This document shows positions 1-6,716 of a stretch of DNA of 38,853 bases, piece after piece (position 1 is the first letter of the stretch; every line of letters begins with the position of its first letter). The notes beneath the pieces were generated by a model. It was not told where the DNA came from. It saw only the letters and a list, made by a program, of their open reading frames with translations, and did not search any database. The translations under genes and the position numbers were made by a program. The DNA is from a virus: positions 1-38,853 of IMG/VR virus record IMGVR_UViG_3300000367_000004; one strand, 5' to 3'.

Positions 1-28
1 CCTGTGGCTTCAGTGTGTGTGCGCTCAT
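1..28 (-). CDS. Partial CDS, N-terminus only
   Basis: An ATG at 28-26 follows TAGGAGTTACAGC, a convincing ribosome site, and opens the frame MSAHTLKPQ before the window ends. Only nine codons are visible, so no function can be assigned. It lies downstream of a leader with a possible promoter (107-136) and a hairpin (57-81), which suggests that it begins a new transcription unit. Confidence 0.55.
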
Positions 29-56
29 GCTGTAACTCCTAGATTGTTGGCGAACG

Positions 57-81
57 GGGCCGACCCTCTGTGCCGACCCCG
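57..81 (-). terminator. Leader or terminator hairpin
   Basis: Read on the minus strand, GGGGUCGGC pairs with GGUCGGCCCC across a short loop, giving a stem of about 9 bp with two G-U wobbles. It has no U-tract and lies between a possible promoter and the edge gene, so it may be a 5' leader structure rather than a terminator. Confidence 0.4.
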
Positions 82-106
82 CCGAGATACAGATCACCTC
101 CGCCGC

Positions 107-136
107 TGATTACCGTTGCCATTCACAGCGTTGCAA
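107..136 (-). promoter_or_regulatory. Possible promoter of the edge gene
   Basis: TTGCAA is followed after 18 nt by TAATCA (after 17 nt by GTAATC). The -35 matches the promoter family seen elsewhere in this window, but the -10 is weaker. It lies in the 150 bp gap between the small basic gene and the left-edge gene. Confidence 0.4.
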
Positions 137-178
137 CCCTTTCTCGCGGGTGCCGTAAGGCTACCGGATCGGGTGGCT

Positions 179-292
179 CTAGCTGCCCTTCTTGGGTCCA
201 CCCTTGCCGTGCCCATACTTACGCTTCCGAGTCGCTGCGGCCTTCTTTCCCGCCTGAACTCGCTTCGGGCTCTTGCTGCTGCCCTTCGCCAT
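179..292 (-). CDS. Very basic 37-aa protein
   Basis: Start ATG at 292 has GGGAGG at good spacing. The product (MAKGSSKSPKRV..., ending GKGGPKKGS) is about one third Lys/Arg with Gly, Ser and Ala, like a histone- or HU-type nucleic-acid-binding tail. It has no hydrophobic core, so it is probably disordered. Its first 74 nt overlap the 3' end of the gene at 219-446 in another frame. DNA or RNA compaction is an inference from composition only. Confidence 0.6.
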   Translation of the reverse strand: MAKGSSKSPKRVQAGKKAAATRKRKYGHGKGGPKKGS

Positions 293-446
293 CCTCGCCA
301 CCTCCCTTCCTCTCAAGGTGTTCTCGGTACTCACGAGCAAGCTGTTCCAGTTCCCTGCACGCAAGAATTCGGGTCGCTACAGGATAACTGGCAGCCAATC
401 TACGAACACGGGACTCCATGCGGTTCCGTATGCGGGACGGTGTCAT
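219..446 (-). CDS. Hypothetical 75-aa protein with disordered tail
   Basis: Start ATG at 446 is preceded by TAGGAGGGCAGC, a strong ribosome site overlapping the stop of the protease gene at 456. The first ~48 residues are a plausible charged helix (RELEQLAREYREHLERK). The rest is a Gly/Glu/Ser-rich tail that overlaps the basic 37-aa gene at 179-292 in a second frame. Its low complexity suggests that the lower gene constrains this sequence. Family not recognised. Confidence 0.6.
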   Translation of the reverse strand: MTPSRIRNRMESRVRRLAASYPVATRILACRELEQLAREYREHLERKGGGEDGEGQQQEPEASSGGKEGRSDSEA

Positions 447-455
447 GCTGCCCTC

Positions 456-1259
456 CTAGCGGAACGCCACGCCCATCGTGCGCAGCACTTGTTCAATGGG
501 ATTGTGGAAGCTGACCGAGTTGCTGCCCGCGAAGCCAAGCCCGCACACGAAACCACCAGAAGTTACGAGTAGGGAACCGCTATCGCCAGCGGCCAGCATG
601 TAGTCGGTCATGATCTGGTTGCGGAAGCGCGCGGTGCCGTTGCCCATGGACACGTCCACGGTCACGTTACGCGCGAGCACGCGCCCGTGCGTGAGCCCGC
701 TGGTGCGCCCGCGCTTGCGCACGTTCCACCCAACCTGCGCCTGGATCGTACGAGCAGGGTGAGTGAAAGGTGCATGATTCAGCAACTTGACCAGCGCGAC
801 GTCCACGTAGTTGGCCCCGTTGAACCAGATCGGCTCGAAGCGCCCAAGCTGGCCGAACACACGACCCAGGCCGTCGCGTGGGCCTGGACTGTGAAGCTCA
901 GCTAGGACCCGTGCAGCGTTGGAATTCGCAGCAACGTGGTTGTTCGTGATCACGTAGCGCTGCCCGTGCTCGTCAACCACCACGCCTCCGGCCGTACCCG
1001 TGCCGCCGTTGCGCAGCCCGATGCTCGCGCCCGCTTGCAGCTTGGCTTCCACCTTCTCAATCTGCAGAACCCGAGTACGGAAGCCTTCTACCGTTTCAGG
1101 CACCACATCGTCAGGATTCAGCTGATCCAGAGGTAGCTTGCGTTCCACCAGAACCACGATCGTGTCCTCGTGCTCTGCAGGCGCGATGCCAACCACGTTC
1201 TCCAGATCCATGATCTGGTCCTCGTTACGCGCGCACGCGCGTTCTGTTGCTCTACTCAT
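456..1259 (-). CDS. Trypsin-like serine protease
   Basis: 267 aa, a chymotrypsin-fold (S1-like) endopeptidase. The triad is visible: His108 in TNNHVA, Asp153 in YVDVALV and Ser227 in the hallmark GDSGSLL. RKRGRTSGLTHGRV and FHNPIEQVL also match bacterial trypsin-like proteases of this group. No signal peptide is evident, so it probably acts in the host cytoplasm or is packaged. The start at 1259 is chosen because GGAGGG lies 6 nt upstream; it overlaps the previous stop as ATGA. It follows the RuvC and 86-aa genes in one run, not a head-gene context, so a prohead protease is unlikely. Substrate unknown. Confidence 0.85.
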   Translation of the reverse strand: MSRATERACARNEDQIMDLENVVGIAPAEHEDTIVVLVERKLPLDQLNPDDVVPETVEGFRTRVLQIEKVEAKLQAGASIGLRNGGTGTAGGVVVDEHGQRYVITNNHVAANSNAARVLAELHSPGPRDGLGRVFGQLGRFEPIWFNGANYVDVALVKLLNHAPFTHPARTIQAQVGWNVRKRGRTSGLTHGRVLARNVTVDVSMGNGTARFRNQIMTDYMLAAGDSGSLLVTSGGFVCGLGFAGSNSVSFHNPIEQVLRTMGVAFR

Positions 1260-1516
1260 TCCCATCCCTCCCTCGGCCCATATCCGTAGAATGCTGCCGG
1301 GTCACGGTCCCGCGTTGGGTCTTGCTCCTGGCCAGTGCCGTAGATCAGGCTGAGAAGCTCCGCGCTCGTGAGTTCGTGCCCGCCTTGCACGGGCAGACCG
1401 TTATCAGTTCGCGCGTCGGGGTTCTCAGGCTGAAATCCGTTCTTCTGGACCTTGCCTCCATACTCGCTCGGTCGCCCGCGATCAGGGCTCGGAACCGTGC
1501 GATACGGACCAAACAT
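1256..1516 (-). CDS. Hypothetical 86-aa protein
   Basis: Start ATG at 1516 follows AAAAGGAGAGCTG, an excellent ribosome site; a longer frame reaching 1564 lacks one. The protein is hydrophilic and Gly/Pro/Asp-rich, with a short helical stretch near the end (HELTSAELLSLIYG). It overlaps the protease start by 4 nt (ATGA), so the two are probably translationally coupled. Family not recognised. Confidence 0.7.
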   Translation of the reverse strand: MFGPYRTVPSPDRGRPSEYGGKVQKNGFQPENPDARTDNGLPVQGGHELTSAELLSLIYGTGQEQDPTRDRDPAAFYGYGPREGWE

Positions 1517-1586
1517 CAGCTCTCCTTTTCGGTTGAAGAACCCAAAGATACCATTTCTGCACACCCACCTACGGTGCGGAACCCTA

Positions 1587-2102
1587 TCACCTAGTTCGCA
1601 TCCAAACGATCGCGTGCCGAACCGTATCCCTCTTGTGCGCGGACCCCTTGATCCACAGCTTCCATTCCCTCAAACGCTTGTCGTTGGCGACGGTCATCTG
1701 GGACGGTTGCTGCAGAACCAACTTCCCTTTCCAGCCCCGTTCCTGAAGCCTGCCAACCAGGCAAGATGTCACCCGAATGGGGTCCAGAGTGGTGCGTCGT
1801 TTGTCCGCTGTACGAAGGATGAAATCCTCCACTACGAGCGTGCAATGCACCCATCCAGAACCCAATGCGGAACGCATCCAACCCTCCAGAGTCTCAGCCA
1901 GGTCAGGCTCCCACCACCGCCTCGTGTCCACCTCTAGCGCCTGAACTGAACCGTCCTCCAACCCTTCACGCAACCGTTCCACCTCGGTATCCCCGAACAA
2001 ATCACGGATATCTACCAGCAGAACACCTGTCGCAGTTCCAGGGTCCACAACCACGAACACTTCCTTGCGCAGCAGTTCTGCGGAGTTCTTTGAGCTTTTC
2101 AT
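1587..2102 (-). CDS. RuvC-like Holliday junction resolvase
   Basis: 171 aa, an RNase H-fold nuclease of the RuvC type expected to cut branched DNA such as Holliday junctions before packaging. Acidic residues fall where expected: Asp20 in VVVDPGTATG, Glu92/Asp93 in VVEDFILR, and a C-terminal HKRDTVRHAI block (His156, Asp159) for the last metal site. Length matches the family. CCGGAGGGTTCC precedes the ATG at 2102. The 300 bp gap upstream holds a nested palindrome (2233-2346), which may itself be a branched-DNA substrate or a regulatory site. Confidence 0.85.
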   Translation of the reverse strand: MKSSKNSAELLRKEVFVVVDPGTATGVLLVDIRDLFGDTEVERLREGLEDGSVQALEVDTRRWWEPDLAETLEGWMRSALGSGWVHCTLVVEDFILRTADKRRTTLDPIRVTSCLVGRLQERGWKGKLVLQQPSQMTVANDKRLREWKLWIKGSAHKRDTVRHAIVWMRTR

Positions 2103-2186
2103 GGAACCCTCCGGTTCTTAGATACGAACTTGCACCTGAACTAACAGTTCCCATCGAAGATCAGATTCTTATGCGCGCCCGCGTAT

Positions 2187-2208
2187 AGGTGCCCGCACAC
2201 GGGCGCCT
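2187..2208 (-). terminator. 9-bp hairpin without U-tract
   Basis: On the minus strand AGGCGCCCG pairs with CGGGCACCT (one wobble) across a 4-nt loop. It follows the nested palindrome and precedes the resolvase gene. It could be a weak terminator or part of the larger structured element. Confidence 0.45.
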
Positions 2209-2232
2209 ACACACACCCGTCTGCGTTCCGCC

Positions 2233-2346
2233 CGTATGCGCATTACGCGGAGCCTCTGACCCGTAGAGCGCCGCGACAACCCCCTACGCGCATAGGGGCC
2301 ACCGTTGTCGGTGTGCAAGCTGGGGCCTCCGCGTAATGCGCATACG
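2233..2346. repeat. Nested inverted repeat A
   Basis: Arms 2233-2252 and 2327-2346 are perfect 20-bp reverse complements beginning CGTATGCGCATTACG. Inside, CGACAAC (2274-2280) pairs with GTTGTCG (2304-2310), and CCCCTA (2281-2286) pairs with TAGGGG (2293-2298) around a CGCGCA loop. The three stems are concentric, so either DNA cruciform or RNA folding is possible. Arms and core recur at 20723-20836. Confidence 0.85.
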
Positions 2347-2402
2347 TACACACGAGCGCCCGTGCTGTCGCAGACCAGAGCATAAGACGGAACTAAACGG
2401 AA

Positions 2403-2936
2403 CTAGAACCTAGGTTCCTCCTCCACTAGAGAACTGAGAACCGCAAGGTCTTGCTGAACCAGACCCTTCTGGTCATAGAACGCAAGCTGGAACACTTGCA
2501 GCACCGAGAACTCCTTAGCCGAATCATGGATCCGGAAATGCAGCCCGGTGTCCTTTCCAAACTTACGAATCGGCGCGTAGAGGCGCGGCTGCTCAGCGAC
2601 GCTGCCGTACCGACTCCGGAAATGCTCCTCGTGCTCCGGCACCCACATCGCCGATGCCAGCAACCCCACCTCGGCGAACGAGTGCGTGACGCCCCACCCA
2701 CCGGGCAGCACCACCGCCACCGTCCGAACGTATTCCCTCCCGACCGTGGCAGCTCCAAGCTCTCGCCCCAACGTGCCGACCCGATTCAGCATCTTCCTGT
2801 CGTACTTGCGCAACCCATCGCGCTCCACCGAGGCCACGGCAGCAGCACAACGCTGAACTATCCCCTCACGCGCTGCAAGAATCGCCTGAACCTGCTCTTC
2901 AGTGAGCCCCGACCCACCGCCCTTCCCGGCATCCAT
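2403..2936 (-). CDS. Hypothetical 177-aa protein
   Basis: Start ATG at 2936 follows CGAGGAGGACGT. The protein has an N-terminal helical region (LTEEQVQAILAAREGIVQRCAAAV), then a mixed alpha/beta stretch (YVRTVAVVLPGGWGVTHSFAEVGLLASAMWV). There is no Cys/His cluster or membrane segment. It is the last gene before non-coding locus A, and its stop codon overlaps a GAACCTAGGTTC palindrome. Family not recognised. Confidence 0.75.
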   Translation of the reverse strand: MDAGKGGGSGLTEEQVQAILAAREGIVQRCAAAVASVERDGLRKYDRKMLNRVGTLGRELGAATVGREYVRTVAVVLPGGWGVTHSFAEVGLLASAMWVPEHEEHFRSRYGSVAEQPRLYAPIRKFGKDTGLHFRIHDSAKEFSVLQVFQLAFYDQKGLVQQDLAVLSSLVEEEPRF

Positions 2937-3270
2937 ACGTCCTCCTCGTTCCAGATTCTGTGAGTTATGATCCCTTGCTGGCACTGTGAATCGTGCAGTT
3001 CAACCTCGGACCCGCCGAGCACGCGCGCGGGGCGAGCGGGCTGCTCAGGCGTGCGCCGACGCCCACGATAGGCGCCTGGACGCCGCTTGGGCGCCCTGCC
3101 ACGCGCCTTGACACGCTCTGCCCGCATCAGCCAGCCCCAAGCGTCGTCTCTACAGATGACCAGAGGCCCCTAGGCGCCTCGATAGCCCCCTGGCCGCTAC
3201 CACGGCATACCCCAGGGCCTTGGTCAACTGTAGGCGGCGTCTGAGCGCTCCGTCGTGTACCTGTGACCAC
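2937..3270. other. Non-coding interval, locus A2
   Basis: This 334 bp gap holds an imperfect inverted repeat of about 19-20 bp at 3150-3233 and GC-rich segments (GGCGCC occurs several times). The CCCCCTGGCCG segment near 3186 resembles one at 20606 in locus B. No clear member of the TTGCNN promoter family was found; a weak candidate (TTCACA, 17 nt, TAACTC) sits just upstream of the 177-aa gene. Confidence 0.6.
3150..3233. repeat. Inverted repeat A2 with CTACANNYGACCA arms
   Basis: CTACAGATGACCA plus a GGCCC extension (3150-3169) faces CTACAGTTGACCA on the opposite strand (3215-3233), with one mismatch and one inserted base. The 45-nt interior has GGCGCC and CCCCTGGCC elements that can fold further. 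The same 13-mer motif recurs at 20661, 20688 and 28809, always between genes. Confidence 0.75.
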
Positions 3271-3654
3271 CTAGCCGTCCTCGGGTTCGGTCGGGGAACA
3301 GTGCCCCGGATGGTGACAACTCGGCCCGTGCACGTAGTCGCGGTGGCGCTCCAACGCCTCCTCCGCCTCGGCAGCCGACGGGGCCAACTGGATCAACTCG
3401 GGGCATTCCGGGCAATACACCGGAACATCTCCGCGCATTCGGTAGCTGTTCATCACCTCAACCACCATCCTTACCATGCCGGGTGTGATCTGGGTGCCGC
3501 CAGAATTCTTGTGAATCCAGTTCTCTAGGTCCTCGAATTCGTAACCAGCGGTCAGCCACTGCCGACACGCGCCCTCCCACTGGTCCATGGAATAGGGCGT
3601 CGTGTGCGCCAGCTTCAGCGCCATCGCCTTCGCACGGTCAGCTGCCGTGGCCAT
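3271..3654 (-). CDS. 127-aa protein with C-terminal zinc-knuckle cysteines
   Basis: Start ATG at 3654 overlaps the previous stop as TGATG, with GGAG upstream. The N-terminal two thirds look helical (MDQWEGACRQWLTAGYEFEDLENWI). The C-terminus has CPEC ... ERHRDYVHGPSCHHPGHC, enough Cys/His for one zinc site in the style of a C2H2 finger. It is the last of a run of overlapping small genes before locus A2. Nucleic-acid or protein binding is an inference; family not recognised. Confidence 0.75.
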   Translation of the reverse strand: MATAADRAKAMALKLAHTTPYSMDQWEGACRQWLTAGYEFEDLENWIHKNSGGTQITPGMVRMVVEVMNSYRMRGDVPVYCPECPELIQLAPSAAEAEEALERHRDYVHGPSCHHPGHCSPTEPEDG

Positions 3655-3806
3655 CACTGATGCTCCACGCACGACCACACGACCAAACGTCGCGCAGGCA
3701 CGGGCAGCCATACACCGTCATCGGCCTCTAGTGGCGTCCCGCAGAAGTGACAGGGCCAGCGTTTCGGTGGTTTCACCAGTTTCTCAACGTCCAGCTCAAA
3801 GCTCAC
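3654..3806 (-). CDS. 50-aa zinc-ribbon-like protein
   Basis: Start GTG at 3806 overlaps the stop of the upstream gene (GTGA) and follows GGGGGACCGC. The sequence MSFELDVEKLVKPPKRWPC then carries CHFC at about residues 19-22 and a lone late Cys (WSC), so at most one incomplete zinc site is visible. It is a coupled member of a cluster of tiny Cys-rich genes. Function unknown. Confidence 0.6.
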   Translation of the reverse strand: MSFELDVEKLVKPPKRWPCHFCGTPLEADDGVWLPVPARRLVVWSCVEHQ

Positions 3807-3958
3807 GCGGTCCCCCGATCGCCAGAGGGAAGGCACCCAGCGCACACGAAGAACAACAGGCCGTCCACGGTCACGAGCCATTCCGCAGAACGTTGCTCGC
3901 AAGATTCGCAGGAACCAACGTCCTCACTCATGTGAATCGGTTCTTTCTTCTCACTCAT
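3803..3958 (-). CDS. 51-aa CxxC...CxxC protein
   Basis: Start ATG at 3958 lies in an ATGAGTGA overlap of 8 nt with the preceding gene. Residues 17-20 are CESC and 39-42 are CAGC, which makes a compact four-cysteine zinc ribbon with hydrophobic strands (WLVTVDGLLFFV) between. Coding status is supported by the exact coupling on both sides. Family not recognised. Confidence 0.6.
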   Translation of the reverse strand: MSEKKEPIHMSEDVGSCESCEQRSAEWLVTVDGLLFFVCAGCLPSGDRGTA

Positions 3959-4136
3959 CGCGGATCCTCTCTCGTCGTTTCTTCTCCAGATGAATCCCCC
4001 GCCACGCGCAAGCGCAGCCGAGCAGTGTTGTCAGAGCCCACGGCCAGAGCCGTTCGTCTATGAGGGTGGTCGCATGGAACCAGAGCAGAACGCCTAGGAA
4101 TGCGTACAGCAAGGGCAAGGCACGTTCCATCGTCAT
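3951..4136 (-). CDS. Small membrane protein, 61 aa
   Basis: Start ATG at 4136 overlaps the previous stop as TAATG. Two hydrophobic segments (LPLLYAFLGVLLWFHATTL and LWPWALTTLLGCACAW) are followed by a basic tail (EKKRRERIRDE), predicting two membrane passes with a cytoplasmic C-terminus. It follows another membrane protein gene directly. Function unknown. Confidence 0.7.
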   Translation of the reverse strand: MTMERALPLLYAFLGVLLWFHATTLIDERLWPWALTTLLGCACAWRGIHLEKKRRERIRDE

Positions 4137-4303
4137 TAGAACACTCCAGTCGGCAGATTTGCCTGAACCCAGGCGACGAGTACGACAACGGCCAGCACCA
4201 CCAGCACCACGATGGCACCGACCATGACGGCCAGCAACACACGAACCATCAGCACCACCCACGGGTCGGTGCTCCAGTCGAATTCCGGAGGTGGACTATC
4301 CAT
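4136..4303 (-). CDS. Small single-pass membrane protein, 55 aa
   Basis: Start ATG at 4303 follows AAAGGGAACCGGA and overlaps the upstream stop by 8 nt. After an acidic N-terminus (MDSPPPEFDWSTDPW) comes a very long Val/Leu/Ala-rich helix of about 30 residues. It and the 61-aa neighbour may form a pair. No family recognised. Confidence 0.7.
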   Translation of the reverse strand: MDSPPPEFDWSTDPWVVLMVRVLLAVMVGAIVVLVVLAVVVLVAWVQANLPTGVF

Positions 4304-4520
4304 TCCGGTTCCCTTTCTCCCAGATCTCCTTGAGATATCCAGACATCGCGATCGCAGAAGCCTCCTCGGGATGCGCCTTGGCGAACGCCCTTGCCATTCG
4401 GCGTCGGGGCCACCCGGCCATTCCAGGAGTTGGCACCCGGCGTATCCACTGGCAGTAGATTTCCGCAGAAACACCGAAAGGCCGATGATCTCGCAGGCAT
4501 CCGGAGCACACGCTATCCAC
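4296..4520 (-). CDS. Hypothetical 74-aa protein
   Basis: Start GTG at 4520 follows GGGGGCTCGCC. The N-terminus has CSGC and a later Cys (YCQW), then a basic helix (GWPRRRMARAFAKAHPEEASAIAMSGYLKEIWEK). It could be a small nucleic-acid-binding protein, but no family is recognised. Ends overlap both neighbours by 8 nt, indicating one operon. Confidence 0.65.
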   Translation of the reverse strand: MDSVCSGCLRDHRPFGVSAEIYCQWIRRVPTPGMAGWPRRRMARAFAKAHPEEASAIAMSGYLKEIWEKGNRNG

Positions 4521-4842
4521 GGCGAGCCCCCGATGGGATCTCCACGCCGCGCGTGGCCACCCTGGACATCGGCCGAATCTTGTCGGGGCTGTTCTCTAGC
4601 AGCTGAATGCAGACGTTGCAGAACTTCTCACCGCGCGGAGTACGGAACACGAGCCAGCGCACTAGATCGGTGCCCGACCAGATCTCAACGTGCTGTAGTT
4701 CTTCCGTTTCGTGCTTGATCACCTCGTCAACGTGGTGCAGACACACGGTGTAGAGGATGACCTGGTTATCTGTGAACAACGCCGCGACATCTCGCAGTTC
4801 CTGCGGCATTGGGGATACTGTGTATTTCTGCTTCCTGGGCAT
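4513..4842 (-). CDS. Hypothetical 109-aa protein
   Basis: Start ATG at 4842 is 2 nt after the upstream stop, with AGGAGC as ribosome site. The protein has a basic N-terminus (MPRKQKY) and His/Cys residues (CLHHVDEVIKHE and FCNVC) that could bind a metal. A longer frame exists upstream but has no ribosome site. Family not recognised. Confidence 0.7.
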   Translation of the reverse strand: MPRKQKYTVSPMPQELRDVAALFTDNQVILYTVCLHHVDEVIKHETEELQHVEIWSGTDLVRWLVFRTPRGEKFCNVCIQLLENSPDKIRPMSRVATRGVEIPSGARRG

Positions 4843-4844
4843 CG

Positions 4845-5009
4845 TTAGCTCCTGTCTTCCTTCGGGCCATAGGGCGACAGCTTCGGTGCGCCACCCTGGG
4901 ACAACCTGCGCTTCTGTTCTTCCAACCACTCACGCTCTTCAGGTGTCAGATCGCAGGACCAGCTTCCACGAAACAACCACTCCTTCTCAGGGAAATCTTT
5001 GCTTCTCAT
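4845..5009 (-). CDS. Hypothetical 54-aa protein
   Basis: Start ATG at 5009 follows GGAGGTGGGAAGT and shares ATGA with the previous stop. The product is hydrophilic with a central charged helix (TPEEREWLEEQKRRLSQ). No known motif. The tight coupling on both sides is the main evidence that it is expressed. Confidence 0.65.
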   Translation of the reverse strand: MRSKDFPEKEWLFRGSWSCDLTPEEREWLEEQKRRLSQGGAPKLSPYGPKEDRS

Positions 5010-5200
5010 ACTTCCCACCTCCGAAGCAGTCGCCTCATCGGGGTCAGGCTGTCGAGCCCCAATCCCCAGCGGTCCACGTAGTAGCGAGAACAGCGGCGCC
5101 CTGGCACGCGAGACACGGGCTGTGGACCACGCGGCCGGCGACACGCCATGTATCCAGAAGCGAACGGTGAGATAGCGACGAGGATCTCAGTGATCTCCAT
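5006..5200 (-). CDS. Hypothetical 64-aa protein, possible membrane anchor
   Basis: Start ATG at 5200 overlaps the preceding stop (TGATG). A short hydrophobic N-terminus (ITEILVAISPFASGYMAC) leads into an Arg/Pro-rich body (RRPRGPQPVSRVPGRRCSRYYVDRWG). Possibly membrane-associated with a basic cytoplasmic tail. Family not recognised. Confidence 0.6.
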   Translation of the reverse strand: MEITEILVAISPFASGYMACRRPRGPQPVSRVPGRRCSRYYVDRWGLGLDSLTPMRRLLRRWEV

Positions 5201-5571
5201 CAGTAACCACCGACCCAGGTTCCGTTCAGGCCGCCACGGCAGTAGCTCACCACGGTACGGGCAGATCCGCGACCCCAGAAGCTGCGCTGCTCATAGATAC
5301 GTACCTGATAGTTCCTGGGAGCGTAGAAGATCGTCTGCTTCACCCGATACTGGTTGAATCCGGTGCTTCGCGAGGGGCCGCAATAGCGGTTCAGTGTGTT
5401 GCTGCCCGCCGACGAGGCCAGCACCACTCCGGCAGCTGACGCGTCTAGCTGGGCCGTGATGGGTGGCTTCTCCTGCGGTTTCATGTCGTAGGCTGCCGTC
5501 GCCATGCTGACCAGTGCCAGCAACATCACCAGCGAAATGAACACTGACCACACCTTGTCTGAAGGTTTCAT
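5200..5571 (-). CDS. Exported or membrane-anchored 123-aa protein
   Basis: Start ATG at 5571 overlaps the thyX stop by 4 nt (ATGA). Residues 6-27 (KVWSVFISLVMLLALVSMATAA) form a signal peptide or anchor. The mature part is a small soluble domain with Cys in RYCGPS and SYCRGG that could form a disulfide, and a Tyr/Arg-rich beta-type sequence. One of three exported proteins in this block (with 6717-7202 and 7264-7836), so an envelope role is likely. Confidence 0.7.
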   Translation of the reverse strand: MKPSDKVWSVFISLVMLLALVSMATAAYDMKPQEKPPITAQLDASAAGVVLASSAGSNTLNRYCGPSRSTGFNQYRVKQTIFYAPRNYQVRIYEQRSFWGRGSARTVVSYCRGGLNGTWVGGY

Positions 5572-6623
5572 CGGTTACTCCTTGCGGCTGCCGGGTCGGC
5601 CAGCCATTCTTCGGGGTATATTCCGGGCACTTGCTTCGGGTCACCGTAGTGATCTGGAACGTATGGGTCATCCGCACGACGGATGGACTCGGCCCCTTCT
5701 CCCAAGTAGTACAGTTCGTGGTCCAGGTGCCACTGGCTGCTCGGTACACCGTGCGCAGCGAACTCGTCAACGCGGTCGCGGATGGAGCAGTTCCTGTCAA
5801 AGCTGGCCTTGAACGGACACTTGCCCTGTTCATAGCAAACTGGCCGAAATACCTTCGCTATCTCCTTGAACTGCCATCCTCCGTTGTCGTACCATTCCTC
5901 CTGGTCGCCTGTCTGCCCGTAGCTGCCGATCGCCTGCGCGATGCCAGCGAACACTAGTCTCCAGTGGAACTGCGCTTGCGTGCACAGACGGTTTCCCGCG
6001 TGGTCCAGTAGATTCCGCAGATTCGTGTCATAGTGCACCCGCGTCGCCATGGCGTGCGGCAGCAATCCCCGCGCCTCTTCGGCAGGCATTCCACCTTCTA
6101 CGAGCCGTTCGTAGGCGTCCTCTATCACCAGAAGCGCGTCGTCCCATATCAGGCGCCATTGCTGCTCGCGATCTACGGCTACGCCGCCCAGCTCGCCAGA
6201 CTTCTTCGTACCGTGCAGCGAGGGCGGTAGCGAAGTGGCCTCACGGAAATCGCCGCCCATCACGGCGAATCTCATGGATTCCTGTGCGTAGACGGCGGTG
6301 CGCTGCCGGACCAGTTGGTGTGTGAACGCCCGGTCCACGCCCTCCAGCATGAAGTGAAAGTGCACGTACTCCAGCGGTGCCTTCAGGTGCGTGGCTTGCG
6401 CCTGCCTCCAGTAGTGCATCCGCTGTTCATCCGAGATCTGTGAGAGATCGTAGACTGGCTTGCCTTCGTACATCAGGCAGGCTGCCGCGATCTCACCCAG
6501 CGGATCGGGGCTCATGCTCAGTAGGTGTACCCGTGGCATGACGCCCGTGGACGGGTCGTAGTTGCCCTGCATCGGCGCGACCTCGTACTGCTGGTCGTCG
6601 CCCCACTTGCGTAGCTCGCTCAT
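5568..6623 (-). CDS. thyX: ThyX-family flavin-dependent thymidylate synthase, divergent
   Basis: 351 aa. ThyX makes dTMP from dUMP using methylene-THF, FAD and NADPH. The core is clear: FMLEGVDRAFTHQLVRQRTA, then the AQESMRF segment, and later a Thr/Asn/Arg-rich LPHAMATRVHYDTNLRNLL block. The signature RHRxxSxNxxSxR reads R106-Q-R-T-A-V-Y-A-Q-E-S116-M-R118: His, the first Ser and Asn are changed, while the essential second Ser and the Arg residues remain. It is longer than typical ThyX (about 220-250 aa), with a Cys-containing C-terminal extension. CCAGGAGCCAGT precedes ATG 6623. Normal activity is likely but not certain. Confidence 0.85.
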   Translation of the reverse strand: MSELRKWGDDQQYEVAPMQGNYDPSTGVMPRVHLLSMSPDPLGEIAAACLMYEGKPVYDLSQISDEQRMHYWRQAQATHLKAPLEYVHFHFMLEGVDRAFTHQLVRQRTAVYAQESMRFAVMGGDFREATSLPPSLHGTKKSGELGGVAVDREQQWRLIWDDALLVIEDAYERLVEGGMPAEEARGLLPHAMATRVHYDTNLRNLLDHAGNRLCTQAQFHWRLVFAGIAQAIGSYGQTGDQEEWYDNGGWQFKEIAKVFRPVCYEQGKCPFKASFDRNCSIRDRVDEFAAHGVPSSQWHLDHELYYLGEGAESIRRADDPYVPDHYGDPKQVPGIYPEEWLADPAAARSNR

Positions 6624-6716
6624 ACTGGCTCCTGGCTCCTGGCTAGATCTGTGAGTTGAGGTGCCCGTCGCGAACGAATTCCACGGGCTCTGGTTGCCCA
6701 GCCTTGCCTCGTTGGA

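Larger units (their letters stand above)
2103..2402. other. Non-coding interval with nested palindrome, locus A
   Basis: This 300 bp gap lies between the 177-aa gene and the resolvase gene. It contains a 20-bp perfect inverted repeat (arms 2233-2252 and 2327-2346) enclosing two further stems, a 9-bp hairpin at 2187-2208, and a GAACCTAGGTTC palindrome at its upstream border. No convincing open frame with a ribosome site was found. A close relative lies at 20723-20836. Confidence 0.7.

Noticed and set aside
456-1259. Prohead maturation protease
   Set aside because: Chymotrypsin-type triad and location after the resolvase, far from any portal or capsid gene, do not fit the usual head proteases.
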